The position numbers and the translations under genes are program-made. The notes beneath the pieces were generated by a model that was given only the letters and a program-made list of their open reading frames with translations, was not told the DNA's origin and did not search any database. Below, in pieces: positions 22,440 to 33,206 of a stretch of 64,000 nt of DNA (position 1 is the stretch's first letter; every line of letters starts with the position of its first letter). The DNA comes from Rhipicephalus microplus (lineage: Eukaryota > Arthropoda > Arachnida > Ixodida > Ixodidae): NCBI RefSeq assembly GCF_043290135.1, contig NW_027464588.1, forward strand, positions 7,229,501 to 7,293,500, given 5' to 3'.

Positions 22440-23700
22440 CATGTGCTAGACTTCCGCGTCAAGCCGTGAACCCATTCCACGTTGCGGTGAAGACGCCCAC
22501 GCTGGCCACAAGCAGCGAACAAGCCGCAGGCAGCAATGTTTACCACCAGAGTACGAGTTTCTAGAAAACAAGGCTCGAAAGACCATAATGGCCGTAGTGC
22601 GGGAAGAACTTCGCTGAATGTTTCTGTCATGCCAGCCACAAGTTTCATCGATCGCAGACTTCGTCAGACAGAAAATCCGGCTCTCAAATATTCCTGAGAC
22701 ATCGCAACCGCAACCCCAAGGCATGGGCTATGCTGGTGCTGCCCGGCACTACACTCCACCTCGACGTCCACGTCAAGTGGCTGCGCTGATGCATTTTTGT
22801 CACCAGACACCCCCGCTGCCATACCGTCCGCCCACCGGCCAGTGCTACGCTCTGGCAAACACCGACGTGTGTTGTGCCCCTGATCTCTCTGCTACTACTG
22901 CGAAGAAGCTGGGAACACTTACAGCCGCGGCCAGTACCACCAAATAAGACTGTGTGGTTTCGCTATCGAAGCGCCGGTCCACAGTGGGGTTAAAGAATGC
23001 GCGCCATCACCGACTACCTCGCAGCCACACAGTGGACATCCCGAGAACCCTTGCATTCACCTTCACCTGGTCACTACATGTCACCTCACTGCCGGTTTTA
23101 CACTGGCTAGGCCTGGGGCCGGCCGTTTGGCTCATATTCGGAAAACTAAGCACAGCAACCTATAGAGGCGCAGTTGCTGCAGGACGAACAACCGAAGAAC
23201 AATCACTGACGACGACAATACCACTACACAAATTCAAGAACCCATCACAACCTCAACATAGTTCCGACGTGGAAACTTCGCGGCCAGAAGATCTGATGAC
23301 GCAACGTCGAAACAGTGGTACAAACCATCGTAGCCGTGATTTGATGGCATGACCCAACCTCAACACCAGGCAACGAACTAGCGACCTCGACGTCCTCATC
23401 AACGGCCACAGCGTCAGAGCTCTCGTCGACTGTGGAGCCGACTATTCCGTCATCAATGGGACGTTCGCTGTGAGGTTGAAGTTAGGACTGGTTTCGCGGC
23501 TTAAGAAGGCCCGGAAACCCGTACAGCCACAAGTCACCTAGTGACACCGACAGAAATTTTCGGCCAAGTTTATCGTTGAGAACATCGTCCTTTGACATGG
23601 CGCTCCAGAGCTTCTCATCACCAACAGAGGTACAGCATTTACTGCTGACCTGACTCAGGCAATCCTGAGATAGAGCCAGACAAGCCACCACCTTACAACT
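22440..23700 (+). pseudogene. gypsy gag-protease relic
   Basis: A plus-strand frame at 22618-22947 has Gag-like SSIADFVRQKIR, PETSQPQPQGMGYAGAAR and a Pro-rich tail. One base out of frame, at 22880-22935, lies a decayed zinc knuckle (CYYC followed by EEAGNTYSRGQ, where H and the last C are expected). At 23385-23465 a frame reads LDVLINGHSVRALV, then DCGADYSVING, a retroviral-type protease active site with Asp-Cys-Gly in place of Asp-Thr-Gly. The coding is shifted and stopped many times and ends near 23700 without RT or integrase. This is an old, truncated copy, unlike the other two elements. Confidence 0.75.
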
Positions 23701-24710
23701 GCATGCCACCAATAAACCAATGACTGAGCGTCTGTTTGGTTATATGGTTCAGGATAAATTTGCTACCCACTTCTGCTACTTTTGTGAACAGAGACAATAT
23801 TTCTAAATAAAATAAATCAGAGGTCAGAAAAAAACAAAGCCCAAAGTGGGCTACCATCCTGATTTGAAAGCAAATCACTAATGAAGACTCTGGCAAGGAA
23901 GGGCTTGCACATAACCATTGTACCATAAAACACCACCAAATATGTCAACATAATGCATGTCATATTTCATGTCAACATAATGCATGACACACTGATTGGG
24001 GATACCAACGACAAAAGACTACTACAGTAAACTCTAGTTAAACGGACCCTGAAAGGACAAGAAAAATATGTTCCATTTATTAGGAGTTAAGTTTACTGAC
24101 CGATCACCAATGTTGCAACTGAGTTTATACCTAATCATATAAGACGCATTAGTTCCTTTTAAGCAGCTACTTATTTTAGGGGAGACTTTGCTCTTAGATG
24201 TTTCTTATTTCTTGATTGAGTTTGATGCCAGGGTCATGTCTCTTCGGATGCCTTCTGATGTCCTCTCCACATCAGGTTCTGCATTCAAGTATATTAGGCA
24301 CCCTGCAGTGAAATAGAGCAAAAACAAGATAAGTATTTCACTTAGTAAATGTAATAGACATTTCTCAAGGACGCAAGCACCACCAAACAGGCGCACAAGC
24401 TACTTGTTCATGGGAAAGTGGGTACGCCACAACTGCCATGACAAGCGCACTGCCTTCACACGTTTACTTTTGAACCTGTACCGTGTCAGCACTTTTGAAA
24501 TCAAGCAAAGTTTGCAAGGTGCAGCATATTGCAGTGTATTCAGTCGTGAATTTCTGTGTTCACCTTCAATGATATCTGTGATTTCTACTGTCAAGTGTTT
24601 ATGTGTGCCACTGTTGAACCAGCTGAGTGGTTCTGAAGTATCGTTTTTGTTTTGTTTTTTTTCTCACCCGTTTGCTTTATGGCATGAATTAAAACAAAAA
24701 GTTTCAAGTT
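23701..24710. other. no recognisable gene; possible DNA-transposon end at 24027
   Basis: Short open frames only. TACAGTAAACTCTAGTTAAA at about 24026 looks like the terminal repeat of a pogo/Tigger-type transposon, but I find no partner end nearby. Confidence 0.35.
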
Positions 24711-24883
24711 GATTAATATGTGGTGTTTAATGTCCTGAAGCCAACAAATGATTATGAGAGACGCCGTAGTGAAAGGCTCCGGAAATTTCGACCACCTGGG
24801 GTTCTTTAACGTGCACCCAAATCTGAGCACACGGGCCTACAACATTTCCGCCTCCATCGGAAATGCAGCCGCCGCAGCCGGGA
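24711..24883 (-). repeat. tRNA-derived SINE, 5'-truncated, inverted
   Basis: Reverse complement of the SINE body: ATTATGAGAGACGCCGTAGT, GTTCTTTAACGTGCACCC, AAATGCAGCCGCCGCAGCCG. The tRNA head is missing. Confidence 0.9.
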
Positions 24884-25314
24884 TAAAAAAAAGAAGATTC
24901 AAGTCAGCTTTCTAGATAATGTGCAGGATCAGTCAATGAAATTCACGGATGCATTTGGAATAAATGTTCATGAACACTCAATGAGCAAAGGCGAGGTTCC
25001 GTTGAGAATGTGAGAGGGTACAGTTTCAATTTATTAAAATAAGATACCTAATCTAGACAGCTTTCATCCCCACTAGAAGCAACAAATGATGACCATCTAT
25101 CACCCTTTGTTCGTTTTAACAGCAGGTGTTGGATTTTACAGATGCTGGTAGTGTTGTGAAATGTTTGCGCAAAGGTGACAATAATACCGTAGATATATGT
25201 ACTGTCATAAGCAATATGAGATGCAACACTAATATTACTGTTTAAACGCAGTTGGTGAGTGCAAAAGTGTTCATGAAATTGACTGCTCAATAGAGAGGAA
25301 CGATATCTTTAGCA

Positions 25315-25494
25315 ACGCCATAGTGTCACGGGTTTGATCTCAACAGCAGTGGTTGCATTTCTATGGATGCAAAATGGTAGGGGCCTGTGTGATCCCAGTG
25401 CAGGTTAGAGGAACATAAAATGGTTGAAATTTCCACAGCCCTTCATCACGGCATCCCTCATTTTCATAAGGTTTTTAGGATGGTAAATACTACA
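25315..25494 (+). repeat. degenerate tRNA-derived SINE
   Basis: A B-box-like GGGTTTGATCTCAAC, then TTGCATTTCTATGGATGC, GTGTGATCCCAGTGCAGGTT and AGCCCTTCATCACGGCATCC keep the order of the SINE at 10147 with heavy divergence. Confidence 0.6.
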
Positions 25495-25562
25495 TGTACT
25501 TATATTTACTGTTAATATTATTGCGCTTCCACACGTCAGATTCACCTCTACAAGCTAGAGGG

Positions 25563-25603
25563 TTTCGCCGATGGTGCACTGGACCTGCGCACCATCGGCG
25601 AAA
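25563..25603. repeat. perfect 15-bp hairpin
   Basis: TTTCGCCGATGGTGC (25563-25577) pairs with GCACCATCGGCGAAA (25589-25603) around an 11-nt loop. I see no U-run or neighbouring gene that would make it a terminator. Confidence 0.75.
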
Positions 25604-25975
25604 TTTTATTTTGTTGTGGCACAGAACAAAAAATTACCATTTCAAAAATGTGAGTTTACTACCTTTCCTCCTTCCAAGAAGTTTCTGGCTACGCCTCTGT
25701 CATTGACTAAACATCAATTTGCTATTTAAACTCATATTGCTCACAATGCGTTTTGACAATATCGGCACAATGAGCACATACTGCTCAAATGCCATATTCG
25801 ACATACGTTCTTTCGGTAGTACCTACACTGACTGAATTATTTTTTTCAAATTTTGCGCACGGAGAAGACACATGTAGGTGCATTTGTAAGAATATTCACT
25901 AAATGGCAACATGTTCTTTCTTTTTTGCCCTCCCACAGACTGAACGAGCAGTGAGCAACTGCAAAGTCTACTTAC

Positions 25976-26026
25976 GCCACACAAACGCTTTTCCTCATAC
26001 ACAACTATTGGGCATTCTCGAATTGC
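25976..26026 (-). CDS. candidate downstream exon of the transposase-like gene
   Basis: 51 nt on the minus strand bounded by TTTTTCAG (acceptor) and GTAAG (donor), open in the frame reading AIRECPIVVYEEKRLCG. It follows the donor at 26109 of the transposase-like block by 82 bp, a short intron. It is supported only by splice signals and position. Confidence 0.3.
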
Positions 26027-26109
26027 CTGAAAAAGAAGACTGGTGATGATGCTGAAGCATTATGAAAGCTTGTTCAGGCACTCTGATTTATGAATTTTTG
26101 TGCACTTAC

Positions 26110-27314
26110 CCTCTTGGCTTTCTCCACAAGCCAGGCACCACGGGCAGCCAAAAAAAGCCGTTGAACTGAACTTGGTTGCCAACTGCTGCCCTCACCGGTG
26201 CATCAACACAGACACAGATGGTGTAAATCTTGCTGTGAATAACAGTTGAAGAGCATTTCCAAATAAGTTCGCCAGTCCAACACAAGGATTCAACAAACTT
26301 TTCCAGAAAGACCAGCATGTTGGGGTGTTTTTGTCCGTACCATAAGCCTCCGAGAATAACATTCTTATATATGTAGGGCGCAGGAAGTTCATTTATTATC
26401 ATTTGTATGGGCCACATTGAGGAATTAGATAATTTGTATAAAGGGCTACCATTCGTGTTCAAGGTAATAGTCAAATCGCTCCACTTTAACACACCCTTTT
26501 CTCGCAAAGTGTGGTGCATCATGCCACTGGTGATGTCACAAATCAAGTGGCACCCGACTTCTGCCTGCTGCTTCAACTTGCTCAGGTTCTCAAACAAAAC
26601 ACCACAGAGACTTTCTATAGTGCTGGAAAGTTGCATTCCAACATCCATAATGGAAAAAAAATGTGCCCCCGCTTTTAACGTCCGACATCTTCACAGTACT
26701 CCAGCAGACATTGCAAGTCAGGTGGATTTTGTCGCTAGAAATGTCGAGTAGCTTGCCACACTGACTACAGCAATAATGGGATTTGCTGACGGAATCGCAT
26801 TTCGCGGACCACAATTTTCTCAGTAGGTATTTTGACTGCGGTAGGCCGCACTTTTTGAAACCGAACAAGGCTTCCACAAGTTTCAACAAGTCGTCCACAG
26901 CAGACAAGGAAAGGCCGTGAGCCGCTATGAACGACATTATTAGAACAATAGCGACTGCAATTGTGGTTGCTGATCCCGGAAGTGTTTTTGTTCCAAAATC
27001 CGCGACGCATCTGGCAAGCAATTTTGATTCGTTGAACAAGGGTACAGAACTACGGTCGCCAGAAATGTCTCTTTCGGCTCGAGGGTTTTGGTCTCGATCT
27101 ACAGAAGCGCCGTCTCCACAAAGATAGTCACCACTATCTTCTTCGGTTCCGGAGCTTGGGTCTTGATCTGTATCTCGAAAAGGTCGAGTGTCACCGTCTT
27201 CACTGTCATTTTCTGAATGATTGTTTGAGTTGTCAGGGCATTCTTCGGGGCTTTGGTATGCATTGTCGCCTGCGCCATGCGCGCTGTTGAAGGAGTCGTC
27301 GCTTCCTTCTGGCA
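26110..27314 (-). pseudogene. transposase-like protein, two homopolymer frameshifts
   Basis: The first block (to about 26650) is acidic and Ser/Asp-rich for about 90 residues. A hydrophobic segment (AVAIVLIMSFIAAHGLS) follows, then two Cys pairs (HYCCSQCGKLL, TCNVCW), which look like a zinc site. The second block (26648 down to 26110) has DITSGMMHH, SMWPIQMIINELP, LGGLWYGQKHP and, after another shift, a CPWCLACGE-type Cys cluster before a GTAAG donor. The motif set S-x-WPI-x(3)-NELP ... GLWFG-x(2)-KP is one I associate with a widespread animal family of transposase-like proteins, perhaps EnSpm/CACTA-type. That family link is from memory. Both frame changes fall at runs of T (T8 at about 26657, T7 at about 26153, minus strand) where one T too many is present. 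Confidence 0.6.
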
Positions 27315-27369
27315 CCTATATTCGTACTCCTATAGAACTCGTGTCAACAGAACAGCCGTCCGTGAGACA

Positions 27370-27564
27370 TCAATCTCCTGGTGATGCGGAAGCGTGAGAA
27401 CTGTCTGGTGGCGAGTTCAAAACACCCGCGAGACGAGTCGTAGCGCTTGCCGAAGCACTGCTGGTCGACTGCTGGCTGTACCATCGCGTCGAACGGGGTA
27501 CTACATATTCAGTGTCTGGTCCTAAATACAGCTTTCGACGTTTCTTTGCAGTTAGTTGACTCAT
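27370..27564 (-). CDS. likely N-terminal exon of the transposase-like gene
   Basis: An ATG frame of 64 residues: a basic start (MSQLTAKKRRKLYL), then a Ser/Ala-rich stretch, ending about 55 bp before the long frame below 27315. A short basic N-terminus followed by a Ser-rich segment would fit the start of that protein. The two frames are not in register and no clear donor joins them, so they could be separate. Confidence 0.4.
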   Translation of the reverse strand: MSQLTAKKRRKLYLGPDTEYVVPRSTRWYSQQSTSSASASATTRLAGVLNSPPDSSHASASPGD

Positions 27565-28885
27565 GACTAGTTAAACAAAGCAAAACTGAAGACCACGATA
27601 CAATGGTGGAGGTAACGATATGGGTGACGACGGATGAATTACAGCATTAACCCACAGAACACCTACCAATTTAACAGCAGTAGCAATATAGTCGGTATAG
27701 TGCCTGGAATGTAAACGTATGAAAAATGAACATAGTAGCGGAATGCAGACAATGTAAAAGCAAAACATGGGACGATCAGCAACCAACTAAATAAAAATTG
27801 GCGCTGTCGTCGACAATGGTGTTTAGACTCTTGCAATTGACGTGTACTTTTGCTATGTACAGCACGTAACAGGTGGTCATAAAAGTAGTCGCTTCAAGGA
27901 TTGCACTATTTTTGTTATCTGCAAGTTTATCACAGCACAGACTATTTTAACAAAGGACGGGACCGAGAGATTATATAAAATAATGGTCTGCTCATAACTG
28001 TTATTATAACCCACTGATGCGGCTACCTAAAAGTACTTTCCTTCATAAGCCCATCATTGAATGCCTCTGTATAAAGAGCCAGCTCCGGAACGAGAATTTT
28101 CCACCGGCAGTTGTCGATTGTCGAAATTTGTGATGTCTCAACAGCACTTCCCGGAAACCCGACCCCAAAGTTTATCCGCTGAATCAACTAAGAGAGCCGG
28201 AAAAAGGGAAAAGTAAAATCACTAAACACTACCGATCGTGTATATCCGTCTTTTCTCCATTTTTGCAGTTCTCTGAGCGCAATGCTTCAAGCCCACATAT
28301 CCGCTTTCCACGCGCTCGAGCCACCCCAGGTCACACCTGCATTACTACCATGCAGGTCACTGCAGTAGCAGGGGGGGGGGCGGTTCAAACTCCTGCCCCC
28401 ACACCGAAAGAAATCTTTGGCTGCATCCTGGGTCCTGGGTAAAAGTAGACACCTCGGATAACCTGAGACAGTAAACACGCTGGAGATTGACGCAAGAAAA
28501 TGTTGCCGCTTATAGTTGTTCTCAGCGCACATGCATATATTTGCATTCATTTAACATGTAAAGATGCAGACATGATTACTGGCCAATGTCGACATGCAAC
28601 TCTTTCAATTTTAGTTATGCCGCAGGGCACCATCGATTGCTTCAGCATTACTGTAGGTCCTCCTTTGCCGATCTGAAGTACATGTACATGTTACGCACAT
28701 GAGTATACTCACGGGATAAAACGGGCTATTATTTTTTTGCTTTGACGACTTGTACGCGCAAATACTCAAGATAGAAATATTATGTTGTGACGAATGTGGT
28801 TTCTAAGAAGGCAATGTTGGCTCTGATCTTCGTGTCCGAATCAAAATTATATGCCGATATTGCAAGACGAGCTCATTACTTAATA
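27565..28885. other. no recognisable gene
   Basis: Nothing coding recognised. A G-run of ten at about 28371 is followed by CGGTTCAAACTCCTGCCCCC and ACCGAAAGAAATCTTTGGCT, probably a fragment of a dispersed repeat. Confidence 0.45.
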
Positions 28886-29155
28886 AACAATTGTATCGGA
28901 TCAGTTGATATGAATCCATCTTAGTAGAAAGCGCAGTCACTATTACACAGAACAAACAACACAAGCGCTTAAGAGACGTTAATAATGAAGAGCCCGCCGA
29001 ACTATAAATGTAAGTCAATAAACAATTGTATTGGGCCAGTTGGCATGAATCCATCTTGGTAGGAAGTGCAGCCACTATTACACAGAACACACAACACAAG
29101 CGCTTGTGTTGTGTGTCCTGTGTAATAGTGGCTTCACTTCCTACCAAGATGGACT
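28886..29155. repeat. foldback repeat: one direct and one inverted copy of an 80-bp arm
   Basis: The arm runs AATAAACAATTGTAT ... ATGAATCCATCTT ... CACTATTACACAGAAC ... CACAAGCGCTT. It is present at 28886-28965, again at 29022-29102, and inverted from 29103 to 29155. The centre CACAAGCGCTTGTG at 29095-29108 makes a near-perfect palindrome with arms of about 54 bp. Confidence 0.85.
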
Positions 29156-29227
29156 CATTACTTAGCCATAAATTAGCCTAATACAGTTCCGAAGGTGGAC
29201 ATTCACATGCCGTGTGGTATGTGAATC

Positions 29228-29410
29228 AGTTCTTTCCCGTTGCGCCACTGCTGCTCCCGAAGGTCTGTGTTTGAATCCGAATTTCTAGTAGAGGCGAATA
29301 AGCTTGAGGCCCTTGTACTTAGATTTCGGTGGACGTTTATGGATTCCATGCGGTCGCCGCTAAGGCGCATGTCTCATTCGTAATCGTTTTCGAACGTTAA
29401 ACCACAACAT
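29228..29410 (+). repeat. very degenerate tRNA-derived SINE
   Basis: GTGTTTGAATCCGAATTTCT (B-box region), CTTGTACTTAGATTTCGGTG, CATGTCTCATTCGTAATCGT and ACGTTAAACCACAACATT keep the SINE order. Confidence 0.5.
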
Positions 29411-30312
29411 TTATATTGTTATTGCGAGTGTTATCATTCCGCAATTACATTTCTAATATGCAAATACCTATCGTTTCGATAATTATAGCGAGCCATGCGC
29501 TTTTATTTTTTATCGTGTCGTTCAGTGAATATCGCATAACAGCAGTGCAGTGGTTTATAGGTTGGTTTCTTCATTATTTGATTGGCATTGTCTTGTCGCG
29601 CCTGTATATTCATAAGTAAGATTAGGGGTGATGTGTAAAACACGCACGTCTACCAACGTTCTTAAAATTAAGCAAGAACAAAAAAGATACAATCAAGTAC
29701 ATTTTATTTATTTCTCCAGTGTCCTGTTAAGTGGTAGATGTGGCGTGTGTTCGCATTTTGGATGTGCACAAACCACAAGTTTTGTAATGTTCTAGCTGGT
29801 ATCGTAACTCATTTCCTCAAACGAAACGCTACCTTAAACATGTTTGTCCCACGAAACCACCAACCCCCCTTCAAAATAGGAGTAAAAAACACCCTCAAGA
29901 AGCAATACAGGTGAGTAAACTATAAATACTAAGCAGACCTTTCGAGTTGAATGAGTTGTAATTACATTGTTCTACAACAGGCCAAATCATCAAAAATCAA
30001 ACACAACCCTTTTTTTAAAAACTCACTAGCGCTCTGTGTCATCTAGTGACAGAAATACATTATTTTGCGCGTACATTTACTTTAAAATACACATATGGTA
30101 TACCTTCTACACATTAGGCGGCGAAACAATCACTAAACGTTTTACAAGTCAGGTTTTTAGCATGTTTATTTTAGCCAATACAAGTGCAGTACACTACATT
30201 TGAAGTACTGGATGTTTTGGATGAGACCTCTGAGACGTGCCACGGTAGTAGTCCCTGCAGTCTTTCTTTTTTGTTTTTGGAGTCAGTTTTGATTTTGCGC
30301 TCCCACTTAATT
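29411..30312. other. upstream region of the candidate multi-exon gene
   Basis: AT-rich without a recognised gene. The 5' end of the gene starting at 30313 must lie here, but I cannot place a promoter or transcription start with confidence. Confidence 0.4.
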
Positions 30313-30508
30313 ATGCCGGCAGCACCGAAGATGGCCTACGTCGTTTACGACGACGGTTACCGGGCTATAGTGAGCGTGAAGCTCATTAAGGACTTCAAGC
30401 CAGCGAGTGTGGCTGACTGCCAAGAACACAAAGAAATATATTGGAAGAGCAATGAAGCAGGGCACGTCGACGAAGGGTATTATCGAGGAGACGTCATCCT
30501 CCTTGGTG
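30313..30508 (+). CDS. candidate first coding exon, multi-exon host gene
   Basis: The ATG at 30313 (a second in-frame ATG seven codons on is equally possible) opens MPAAPKMAYVVYDDGYRAIV, then KLIKDFKPASVADC, EIYWKSNEAG and GYYRGDVILLG, and stops at a GTGAGT donor at 30509 (phase 1 out). The pattern of a Tyr-Val-x-Tyr-Asp-Asp-Gly opening, an Ile-Lys-Asp-Phe motif, a YW turn and a closing YY-x(3)-ILLG strand resembles a small N-terminal domain I remember from tick proteins annotated as BEN-domain-containing-5-like. That assignment is memory-based; no BEN domain is visible in the later exons. Function unknown, possibly chromatin or DNA related. Confidence 0.6.
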
Positions 30509-31936
30509 GTGAGTTCCGTCTTCTTTGAGGTGCTAATTTTGGTGGCGTTTAGGAATCTGTTTTACAATACAGAAAAAATGCGTGGCAGACGTCGCTGCTT
30601 GCACGTGTGTTATTCGGCGCGTATTCAAAATAAGACGCACGGAATTGCTTCTGAGTTTTTCAGTGTGCCTTATTTGATCCATTGGTGGTGGTTGCGCAAC
30701 TACTGCTAAGTTGTTCATGCTTATTAGCCCACGTAGCTCTTTTCGTGTGCACGTGGTGGTCGTCTCGGGCACTCAATTTATGATTTGGAATACGGTATGA
30801 CCTTGCGGGCTGCTATACAAAGAGGCAAAACCCTTTTCATGTATACTCTAAATGTCATTGGAATGTTTCACCAGTCTTTCAGCCCGAAAACGCACCACAA
30901 TTGGGCTTAATCAAAACACGTGCGTAGCAGGAAAAACAGCGAGCAAGTGATCATTCTGTAATCTAGGAAACTAGAAGACAAATTGTGCACTTATTCACAG
31001 TGACAGTCATCCCGGTGGACGCCAAGATCAATTAGAATGTCCGTGGAATGTTATATTGTGCAGCTGGTCGAGTAATTTAAAGCGTGCGGTCCGTCGGCAT
31101 ATAGGCAGTTCAGGCAGGTTAGGCCTGTTCGGTAATGCGGGTATATACTATGTCTTGTAACAACGCCATAAATGTCATCATCTGTCTTTCAAGATCGTAT
31201 TATTGATCATCTTCAATGCTAAAACAACTCTTTTTGCTTATTGTTAACCTAAATAAAACCCTACCCCTTATGTAATGCCCCTCCTAGAAAGGGGGGCCTT
31301 TAAGGTAATAAACTGAACTGAATGCCCAACTTGCGATCAGCTGAGCTACGCATATTTTCTGATTATCTTGTTCTAGTTTGAACTTGATGCAATCTTTGCA
31401 CCTAGACATTTCACTTGACAAGATCTTTGTACTGCCGCATGTTGAAGCTATAAGTAAATGGCAATGCCAAAATTATTTTGACGAGTTAAATGTAATTAGA
31501 TATTTTTTTTCTGGAATAGATTGCATTGGTAATAGAATAGCACTTCAAAAAGCTACTGCGGGACAGTTATTAAGCATTCCTAGGAATGGTGTTGCTCACA
31601 CAGACTGAATTACGTTCAAAAGCTTTGACTAATTGTTTTGTTGATGTGTGTTCCGATAGCTCATATGTATTCACCTGGTATATAATTGAGATTTCGCTAT
31701 AACTAGCAACATTTGATTTGTCTCAAAGTTTAAATACTTGCATAACTCTTACCATCAGCCATTGACTTGCATCATCTAGAGGTGAATGCATGTACAGCGC
31801 AGCTTTCTTTCTGCAGAACCAAACTTTTGTGGTAGAATAGATATGTAGTTGTACTTTGCATGCATTTGTGGTTTTCATAGCACATTGGTGCTTAAGTGGC
31901 CTGCTGAAATTTAATTTCGTTTGATAATTTCTGTAG

Positions 31937-31994
31937 CCACCTTCAGTGACCTTGTCCAGAAGATGGGGAAAAACGGCAGTCGGTTCCTGACACT
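31937..31994 (+). CDS. candidate second exon, multi-exon host gene
   Basis: Acceptor TTTCTGTAG at 31936 and a GTATTT donor at 31995. Entered in phase 1 it completes GCC and reads ATFSDLVQKMGKNGSRFLT, a helix that sits well after the ILLG strand of the first exon. It leaves in phase 2, which does not match the phase-0 entry of the coiled-coil exon at 35033, so a boundary is wrong or an exon between them is missing. Confidence 0.45.
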
Positions 31995-33206
31995 GTATTT
32001 ATGACATAGACAGTGAAGAAAAGACAACTGAAAAGGTAACACACATGAAACTTTGTTTTCTTGAAATCGTCCGTGACCTGCATCAGACACCTGGGCAAGA
32101 AGTGACTACTGCATTTTCAAATATAGGTGTTAATACTGTGCGGCCAGATTTGGTACATAACACTTATAACTGTATTAAAATGGCATATTTCTAAATTTCA
32201 TGAAGCTGCAAAACAAGGACGAGATTTTCTCCCGTGACTGTGTTTGGCAGTTTTATAGCAGTGGAAGCTGCTCAGAAGTTCTTTGAAAGGACAAAAGTCT
32301 TGGAGAGCTCTTCTTACGGGGCACTATGTGAAGATAATGCAGCTAGTGTACACTGAGCATCTGTTTTGAAGTGGTGATAAAGTTACAGTTTCTTGAATAA
32401 TCGCCCTCCCAGTGAACAATTCTCATTTCGCGGTTTTACATCGAGCAACAGTCTTCTGATGTGTACGGGACACAGGAGATGCAAAGTCTGGGTTGCAGCA
32501 CTCTTACAACCAATAGGTGGCAAAACATACTGAGAAACTCTCCCATTGCTTTCGCAACAGTTGAGAAGGCCTTAAGGAAAGGAGCATGCATGTGCAGTCT
32601 GTTGTGGCCATTGTCTGGCAAAAAGGGAGGGGGGGTCCTTACAGGGTATTAGGACAAAAAGTGCTGTAGAATACTGGTTATAACTTGATTATTTATGAAA
32701 AAAGTCAATGATAACTGGTAATCAATGACCAGTAAACCTAATTGAGTTACCCAGAATGTTAGTTTTGGAAAAGTAATTGATTACTAAAAACACTTTGTGT
32801 ATAAATCTGATCAGTGTACAGTAAGCTAGGTAGGCATAATATGGCTGCTTGTTACACAAATAGTAACTTTGACTTGCACAGAATGACTTTAGAGAGACTA
32901 GCAGGCACAGAGGAGCAACATGTTAAATTTCACAGATATGCATTTATAAGCTTTTTAGATGACATCGTGTGTTGGTGTTGTCGCTTTTATCCTATTATGT
33001 GGCAAAAGTTGGTATGGCATAGTTGTTTTTGTTGCAGTCATGGTAACTATGTGTTTATTGATTTTGTGATGCAACTAAGAATTTTTCTAGACAATTTAGC
33101 GCTAGTCTTGGGTGTGTGGAAATCGCACTGTTTGAAATCGAATATCACTGCAACTGTGGTGGCTGTGGTGGTTATCGGGACGCCTTGCAATGTGAAAGAT
33201 GTTATA
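31995..33206. other. intron of the candidate gene; no separate gene recognised
   Basis: At 32680-32790 a TAATTGATTAC-type segment with GGTTATAACTTGATTA resembles terminal sequence of a dispersed hAT-like repeat. An open frame of 146 codons (32814-33254) is Cys-rich and hydrophobic but has no motif I recognise. Confidence 0.35.

Larger units (their letters stand above)
24884..25975. other. no recognisable gene apart from listed repeats
   Basis: AT-rich; contains a degenerate SINE and a hairpin listed separately. Near 25665-25700 there is a TTTCTGGCTACGCCTCTG fragment that resembles the end of a common dispersed repeat. Confidence 0.4.

Noticed and set aside
28371..28380. CRISPR or other structured prokaryotic array
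   Set aside because: Only a G-homopolymer within a dispersed repeat; no spacer-repeat structure exists anywhere in the window.
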